A stretch of DNA of 54,882 bases, from NCBI GenBank assembly GCA_964542225.1, contig CAZITO010000007.1, positions 1-54,882 of the forward strand. Direction: 5' to 3'. Below, piece after piece: positions 50,709 through 54,882 of the stretch. The position numbers and the translations under genes were made by a program. Under the pieces are notes generated by a model. The model saw only the letters and a list, made by a program, of their open reading frames with translations, was not told the DNA's origin and did no database searches. The DNA is from Scybalousia_A sp964542225. GTDB lineage: Bacteria > Bacteroidota > Bacteroidia > Bacteroidales > P3. How positions within the stretch are numbered: position 1 is the stretch's first letter; the number at the start of each line of letters is the position of its first letter.

Positions 50709-51725
50709 TTATTTAACTATTACAACCTTGGAACCGTTTTTCAATTTGTTTTGGTCGGATATGACAACTTTTTCGCCTTCGTTTACTCCGTCCAAGATAA
50801 TATATTTGTCTCCAAGTCTCTTGCCTAAGGTTATTTTTTTGTATTCCAAAGAGTTATTTGCAGTAACCACATATATGTACTTGTCATTTGTTCCATTTTG
50901 TTTGATAACGGCTTTGTCCGAAACCATTATCATATTTGCTCTACCAAGATTCAACTCTGCTCTGCCAAACATACCGGGACGCAATTTTTGGTTGGCATTG
51001 GTAAATTCTGCCTCAACATAAAACGTTCTTGAATCAGGGTCTATTGTTGGAGATATCAAAGAAATTTTACCTTTAAACTCCTCTTCTCCAAAAACCTCGA
51101 CTTTGGCTGTAACCTGCATACCTACTTTTACTTTGGCATAAAGGCTTTCATTAACGGAGAATTTTAATTTAACAGGTGAAATTTGCATAACCTGAAGTAT
51201 AGGAGAAGAACCTGCAACGTCTCCGTTGTCAAAATTTCTCTGAGTTACAACACCGCTTATAGGTGAGGTCAAGGTTATGTTTTCTTTTAAGTTTTGAATA
51301 TTCTTTTTTGCAACATCATATTGCACTTGAACTTGGTCTACTTGTTGCTTGCTTGCACCACCGGATTGATACAAAGCCTTGATTCTATTCAATTCCACTT
51401 GCAAATTGTCCAATTGGGTTTGAGCGGTTGCCACACTTGTATTTTCCATTTTTACCAAGGTCTGTCCTTTGGCAACTCTGTCTCCGACCTCTACATAAAT
51501 TTTTTCTATTCTCGTACCGCCGGCAGAGGAAATGTAGTTTTTGTATTTTGCCTCCACTGTAGAGGTAAAATCAAAGATTTGGTCAACCTCTTGCATTGTT
51601 GCGGTTTCTACTTGAACTTTTTGAGTTTCGTCTGCTTTCTTTTCTACCTGTTTGTCAGAGCAAGCAGTAGCAAACAAAGATGTAAGGGTTACTATTGACA
51701 GTATTCTTATTATATTCTTTTTCAT
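50709..51725 (-). CDS. RND efflux periplasmic adaptor (membrane fusion lipoprotein)
   Basis: A 338-residue MexA/AcrA-type adaptor. Signal peptide with lipobox LFATAC, Cys22 anchored in the inner membrane. Order: beta-barrel/lipoyl half (GGTRIEKIYVEVGDRVAKGQ near residue 70), alpha-hairpin coiled coil (ATAQTQLDNLQVELNRIKAL), second lipoyl half (ITLTSPISGVVTQRNFDNGD), beta-barrel and membrane-proximal domain. Links the RND pump to TolC. Between tolC (72 bases) and the pump gene (33 bases). Confidence 0.93.
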   Translation of the reverse strand: MKKNIIRILSIVTLTSLFATACSDKQVEKKADETQKVQVETATMQEVDQIFDFTSTVEAKYKNYISSAGGTRIEKIYVEVGDRVAKGQTLVKMENTSVATAQTQLDNLQVELNRIKALYQSGGASKQQVDQVQVQYDVAKKNIQNLKENITLTSPISGVVTQRNFDNGDVAGSSPILQVMQISPVKLKFSVNESLYAKVKVGMQVTAKVEVFGEEEFKGKISLISPTIDPDSRTFYVEAEFTNANQKLRPGMFGRAELNLGRANMIMVSDKAVIKQNGTNDKYIYVVTANNSLEYKKITLGKRLGDKYIILDGVNEGEKVVISDQNKLKNGSKVVIVK

Positions 51726-51797
51726 TGATGTCTGTTTTTATGTCGTTTATTTAACTCTATTTTTTTACAATTATTTTATTTGTTTAAAGTATAAATT

Positions 51798-53162
51798 TTA
51801 TTTGGCAGTGTCATATCTTCCCAAAACTTGCTCCAATGTTGCCTCAGCAATCAAATAATTATACAAAGCTTGTTGATAATTAAGACGGCTTTGAGTCAAT
51901 GCAAGTTCGGAGTCATTGAGTTCAAGTATTGTTCCCGAACCTGTGTTGTAGCGTACTTTTGCTATTTCATACCCTTTTTCTGCCTGAGCAATGGCTTCTT
52001 TGTTTACAAGAAGTTGTTCGTTTGCAGTACGCATATTATCCAAAGCAGAGGTTATCTGTAGGTCTTGAGCCTCAGAAACATAATCTCTTTGCAATTGCAA
52101 TTCTTTCAAAGACAAACCAACCTGCTTGGTTTTGTTTATTATGGTATTTCCGTTAAAAATAGGTATACTCAAAGTCAAACCGACAGCAGCACTGCTTACC
52201 CATTTGTAATCTTGAAATTTAAAATCCTCCGCCTGCGTTTGATAAACATATTGACCAAACGCCGAAAGTGTCGGCAAGTGTTGGTACTTGGTCATTTTCA
52301 AAGAATGTTGCAGGCTTTGTATATTCAAGTCCAACTGTCTAAGGGTGGAGTTGTATTGTGTCAGTCTGTCATTTTCGTATTTTTCCAAAAGTTTTAGATT
52401 ATCCTCATAATCAACCAACTGCTCTTTAACTCCTATTTCTTGCTCCATAGGTATGGAGAGCAACATTTTAAGTTGAAGTTTGGCCAATTCCACTCCGTTT
52501 TTGGCTGAAAGATAAGAAGGGTTAAGATTGTTTACCTGTACCTGAGCCCTTATATAATCATACTCGGAAGAAACACCTTGCTCGTATGATATTTTGGTTG
52601 TTTGAAGTGTTGTCTTGGCATTATCTATACTTTGTTGCAATACTCTAAGACTCGACTCGGCAAGCAAAACACCAAAATAAGCATCCGTTACTTGTTTTCG
52701 CATATCTATTTTTGATGCCCTTGCCTGTTCCAAAATAAGGTCCATCTCTGTTTGTTTGCTTTTCAATTGTTCCCACAAAGCAAAATTAACCAAAGGCATG
52801 GAAGCAGAAACAGTCCCAGTAAAAGAGTTTTTATAACCTACTTCCATATAACTCTTACCACCAAAGGCGGCAGACATATTTGCAGGCATAAACATAACAC
52901 TCTTCATTACATTATTTGTGTATTGCCCCGTAGCAGAAACCGAAGGCAAAAGATTGCCCCATGTCTCTTTTTTTGAGTAATCAACTCGCTGTATTTCCAG
53001 CTCGGCTATTTTTATGGTAGGGTTCTTGTCCTCAGCCATACTCAAAGCAGTCTTAAGGTCTATATTCAAAACCTCGCCATTATTTTGAGCAACAGAAGAA
53101 AAACCTCCGCAAAAAGCAAGAAGGAAAAATAAAGCACTAAATGTTCGTGTTCGTTTTTTCAT
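51798..53162 (-). CDS. TolC-family outer-membrane efflux channel
   Basis: A 454-residue outer-membrane factor. Signal peptide (FLLAFCGGFSSVAQ), then two repeats of long coiled-coil helices interrupted by beta strands: LKTALSMAEDKNPTIKIAEL opens the first OEP domain, SYEQGVSSEYDYIRAQVQVN and VRYNTGSGTILELNDSELAL are the conserved coil-turn sites in each half. Forms the exit duct for the RND pump. Lies 19 bases after tetR. Confidence 0.93.
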   Translation of the reverse strand: MKKRTRTFSALFFLLAFCGGFSSVAQNNGEVLNIDLKTALSMAEDKNPTIKIAELEIQRVDYSKKETWGNLLPSVSATGQYTNNVMKSVMFMPANMSAAFGGKSYMEVGYKNSFTGTVSASMPLVNFALWEQLKSKQTEMDLILEQARASKIDMRKQVTDAYFGVLLAESSLRVLQQSIDNAKTTLQTTKISYEQGVSSEYDYIRAQVQVNNLNPSYLSAKNGVELAKLQLKMLLSIPMEQEIGVKEQLVDYEDNLKLLEKYENDRLTQYNSTLRQLDLNIQSLQHSLKMTKYQHLPTLSAFGQYVYQTQAEDFKFQDYKWVSSAAVGLTLSIPIFNGNTIINKTKQVGLSLKELQLQRDYVSEAQDLQITSALDNMRTANEQLLVNKEAIAQAEKGYEIAKVRYNTGSGTILELNDSELALTQSRLNYQQALYNYLIAEATLEQVLGRYDTAK

Positions 53163-53181
53163 TTCGTTTTTCCCAATGTTT

Positions 53182-53835
53182 TTATTTAGTTAGTAAATTT
53201 GTATTTTTTTGCAATATGTATTCAGAAAGATAGTCTCTAAAATACTCATCGCAGGATTCCACACCTTTTTGGGTAGATACTCCTCTTAAAATAGTAAAAA
53301 AATGCGTCATAAAAAATTGTATTGTGTTTATCTCTACACCCATGAACTTTATAGTGCTTTGTCTCGGGTCGTTTTTTCCTCCCAATAAAAGAGCAAAAAG
53401 GATTTCTGTGGTCAGTTCCTCAAAAATATAACCTTCTTTTTGAGCATCCATCACCATTTTTCTTATTACAGTGTTCAAAAATTGTTCTTGTATTTCCAAC
53501 AGTTCCTTTGCTATTTCCGGATATTGTTTTTTCAAATCATCAAATCGCGTCATGCTAATCAAAGCCGCATTTTTGATAAAAGAATGTGTTATTTTTAGTA
53601 TTTTCTTTAAAGGATTGTCCTCTTGAGAAGCAAGGAGTTCCATTTTCTTGTGTTCCAAAAGCAAATAATACTTCAAAGTTTCTCTTATAATTTCACTTTT
53701 GGAAGAAAAATTTTCATACATGGTTCTTTTGGAGATACCTATATTATATGCCACTTCGTCCACAAGAATATCCTTGCAACTCTTTTGCATAAATAGTTTT
53801 ACAAACTCCTCCATTATCCTTTCTCTTACTTCCAT
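53182..53835 (-). CDS. TetR/AcrR family transcriptional regulator
   Basis: A 217-residue repressor heading the efflux operon. Helix-turn-helix at residues 23-48: LVDEVAYNIGISKRTMYENF followed by SSKSEI, the canonical TetR recognition helix. The C-terminal helical ligand-binding domain is family-typical and does not reveal the inducer. An inverted repeat overlapping the promoter is a likely operator, giving autoregulation of the five-gene operon. Confidence 0.92.
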   Translation of the reverse strand: MEVRERIMEEFVKLFMQKSCKDILVDEVAYNIGISKRTMYENFSSKSEIIRETLKYYLLLEHKKMELLASQEDNPLKKILKITHSFIKNAALISMTRFDDLKKQYPEIAKELLEIQEQFLNTVIRKMVMDAQKEGYIFEELTTEILFALLLGGKNDPRQSTIKFMGVEINTIQFFMTHFFTILRGVSTQKGVESCDEYFRDYLSEYILQKNTNLLTK

Positions 53836-53912
53836 TGTTTATTTTATCAGAAACTTAATATTTATCAATTTTATTATATAATTATAAACAAACATTCAAA
53901 AATTTCATTTTG

Positions 53913-53949
53913 CAAAATTATACAAAACTTTTTAAACTAAAAAAGTTTT
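53913..53949 (-). promoter_or_regulatory. Efflux operon promoter with overlapping palindromic operator
   Basis: -7 TAATTTTG at 53913-53920 (minus). Directly upstream, 53924-53949, is a perfect 10-bp inverted repeat AAAACTTTTT / AAAAAGTTTT with a 6-base centre, lying where the spacer and -33 region should be. A repressor dimer bound here would block the polymerase. The rest of 53836-53995 is AT-rich. Confidence 0.55.
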
Positions 53950-53995
53950 TTAAGTTTTTTTTTTAAATTATCATAAAAATGGGTAAAAATAGTAA

Positions 53996-54385
53996 AATCC
54001 GTTTACTGATTATCAATGAGTTACAAAATAAATTTTTGCACGCGTTTGGTCATGTCTGTTTTTCTTCGTAACTTTGCATAGAGAAATACCCTTAGCACAA
54101 AATTCCTAATTTTCATCTTTGTAACTACTTGATAATCAATAAAAACAAAACGGCGTTTTATTTTATCGAAACGCCGATTCGTCGAAATGAATCGGCGTTT
54201 CATTTTCACAAAACGGGCGAAGAAAAAATTTTTCATTCAAAAAACCGCTCGAAAACGCTGAAAATGACCATTTTTGCCCGATTTTGACCCTTAGAAAAAG
54301 GTTAAGTAATTGATAATCAATAGCAGCACCCCTATTTTTTACTTTTTAGTACCCATCAATTAAATTTCCTGAAAAAATATTTTCA
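53996..54385 (-). repeat. Dispersed intergenic element, copy C
   Basis: Third copy, inverted relative to A and B. Core 54239-54290; iterons TGATTATCAA at 54007-54016, TTGATAATCA at 54129-54138 and 54310-54319. In the hairpin block the arms differ from copy A, but a 13-bp perfect inverted repeat (GAAACGCCGATTC with GAATCGGCGTTTC) is kept. It lies upstream of tetR and downstream of the terminal small-protein gene. Confidence 0.85.
54045..54076 (+). promoter_or_regulatory. Consensus promoter of element copy C (TTTG-N20-TAACTTTG)
   Basis: -33 TTTG at 54045-54048, -7 TAACTTTG at 54069-54076, spacing 20. The spacer differs from copy A at seven positions while both boxes are unchanged. Confidence 0.65.
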
Positions 54386-54505
54386 GGCACAGCCTGTTTT
54401 ATATGGGCGGAGCCATTACTTTTCTTATTGGTTAGCATAGGTTAGTTATTTTGGGGTATGATAAATTGACATAATGGCAGAGCCGCACCCATTGGGTGTT
54501 TTTTA
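54083..54505 (+). ncRNA. Candidate small RNA transcribed from element copy C
   Basis: Inferred transcript of about 420 nt from the 54045-54076 promoter, rightwards through hairpins, core and the CAGGCACAGCCTG hairpin, to CACCC-ATT-GGGTG (54486-54498) plus six T. Read-through would meet two more hairpins at 54557-54584 and 54617-54647. No plus-strand protein gene lies within 28 kb upstream, so these plus-strand terminator signals have no other evident client. Confidence 0.42.
54424..54443 (-). repeat. Two decamers AACCTATGCT, AACCAATAAG
   Basis: Minus-strand reading gives two units of the period-10 intergenic family, placed as in copies A and B between the element and the CACCC hairpin. Confidence 0.5.
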
Positions 54506-54556
54506 AGGGCAAAGCCGTTACTTTCTTTGTGGGGTTTGATGGGGTTTAATAAAAAA

Positions 54557-54584
54557 TGTAGCAAACTTTTTTAAGTTTGCTACA
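54557..54584 (-). terminator. Terminator of the small-protein gene at the window end
   Basis: Perfect 12-bp stem TGTAGCAAACTT (54557-54568) with AAGTTTGCTACA (54573-54584), loop TTTT; six T follow on the minus strand. About 100 bases past the stop at 54683. Confidence 0.85.
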
Positions 54585-54616
54585 ACAATTAAAAGTGTGT
54601 TAAAACTTGGATAGTT

Positions 54617-54647
54617 GTGAATGTTTTTTAGTCATTCACTTTTTTTT
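54617..54647 (+). terminator. Plus-strand terminator-like hairpin
   Basis: Stem GTGAATG (54617-54623) with CATTCAC (54633-54639), loop 9, followed by eight T on the plus strand only. Confidence 0.55.
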
Positions 54648-54682
54648 ATTCTCCCTTTACTCTTTTGAGTTGTTTTGAGAGT

Positions 54683-54882
54683 TTATTCTTGTTCTTTTTT
54701 TGTGTTTTTTCTTAATTTGTAGGCAACACAACCACCTGTCAAACTTAATAATAAAGCGGTCGCTGTACCTATCGGCGATTGGTCTCGGTTTATTGAAAGT
54801 TGTTGTCTGTTTTCGGAGGTCGGTTGTACGTTTGGTGTTGGTGGCTGGGCTTCTATACTGCCGCCTATTACCATAAAACACA
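54683..54882 (-). CDS. C-terminal part of a small exported protein with PID-CTERM-like tail (start outside window)
   Basis: Minus-strand frame open to the window edge, stop at 54683; 66 residues visible. It reads ...IGGSIEAQPPTPNVQP, a Gln/Ser/Asn-rich linker, then SPIGTATALLLSLTGGCVAY followed by KLRKNTKKEQE. A short Pro-Ile-containing motif, one hydrophobic helix and a basic tail together resemble C-terminal sorting signals of the PID-CTERM kind seen in small Bacteroidota proteins. The residue after Ile is Gly and not Asp, so the match is loose. The segment before EAQ may be the end of a signal peptide. Confidence 0.55.
   Translation of the reverse strand, partial: CFMVIGGSIEAQPPTPNVQPTSENRQQLSINRDQSPIGTATALLLSLTGGCVAYKLRKNTKKEQE

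Noticed and set aside
1..54882. CRISPR arrays, tRNA or rRNA genes, prophage or integrase genes
   Set aside because: No regular direct repeats with unique spacers, no cloverleaf or rRNA signatures, and no recombinase-like proteins were recognised; the tandem repeats at 115-5230 are protein-coding.

Overview
The window is low-GC chromosomal DNA from an anaerobic member of the Bacteroidota, most likely the order Bacteroidales. Evidence: TonB-dependent receptor with an N-terminal CarboxypepD_reg-like domain, PorT-like outer-membrane barrel, giant Fn3/choice-of-anchor-J secreted protein, DUF3822 and DUF4837 proteins, fused NfnAB, Kor ferredoxin oxidoreductase, a Na+-translocating methylmalonyl-CoA decarboxylase operon, KdsA, and many upstream copies of the phylum-specific -7 promoter box TAnnTTTG. 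I recognise no rRNA, tRNA, CRISPR array, prophage or transposase gene.

Layout. 1-6121 (-): 3'-truncated gene for a secreted repeat protein of more than 2000 residues with a 256-residue module repeated about seven times. 6251-7621 (-): MATE transporter. 7869-15589 (+): Mpl muropeptide ligase, outer-membrane barrel, CoaD, S9 peptidase and a TonB-dependent receptor that starts with TTG. 16310-22257 (+): small membrane protein, fused NfnAB, KorAB. 22421-24904 (+): GyrI-like protein, MurB, unknown protein. 24970-34462 is mostly minus strand: KdsA, RlmH, acetyltransferase, RsmD, DUF3822, an unknown membrane-anchored protein, a sugar-kinase-like/RapZ-C fusion, IspD, QueA and a cysteine desulfidase. 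35266-38947 (-): small secreted protein, DivIC, HAD phosphatase, orphan adenine DNA methyltransferase and ThiL. 39101-44821 (-): propionate-forming Na+ pump operon (mmdB, biotin carrier, OadG with a large periplasmic domain, mmdA, mce) plus a DUF4837 lipoprotein. 45082-46932 (-): GlmS. 47233-53835 (-): five-gene efflux operon (TetR, TolC, adaptor, RND pump, PII-like protein). 54683-end (-): C-terminal part of a small protein with a sorting-signal-like tail.

How it works together. NfnAB and KorAB handle reduced ferredoxin and NAD(P)H. Mce and the Mmd complex convert methylmalonyl-CoA to propionyl-CoA while exporting Na+. Mpl, MurB, GlmS and the kinase/RapZ-C fusion supply or recycle cell-wall sugars; KdsA serves lipopolysaccharide.

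The most unusual signal is not a protein. A 346-390 bp intergenic element occurs three times (15787-16173 and 34689-35034 on +, 53996-54385 on -). It has a 52-bp core identical in all copies, three TGATTATCAA-type iterons, hairpins, and a consensus Bacteroidota promoter (TTTG-N20-TAACTTTG) whose boxes and spacing are kept while the spacer sequence of one copy has drifted. Downstream of that promoter each copy has a hairpin plus T-run. This reads as a repeated, undescribed small-RNA gene or a non-autonomous mobile element carrying one. It is surrounded by a second intergenic pattern, decamers of the type AACCTATGNT with an exact 10-bp period.
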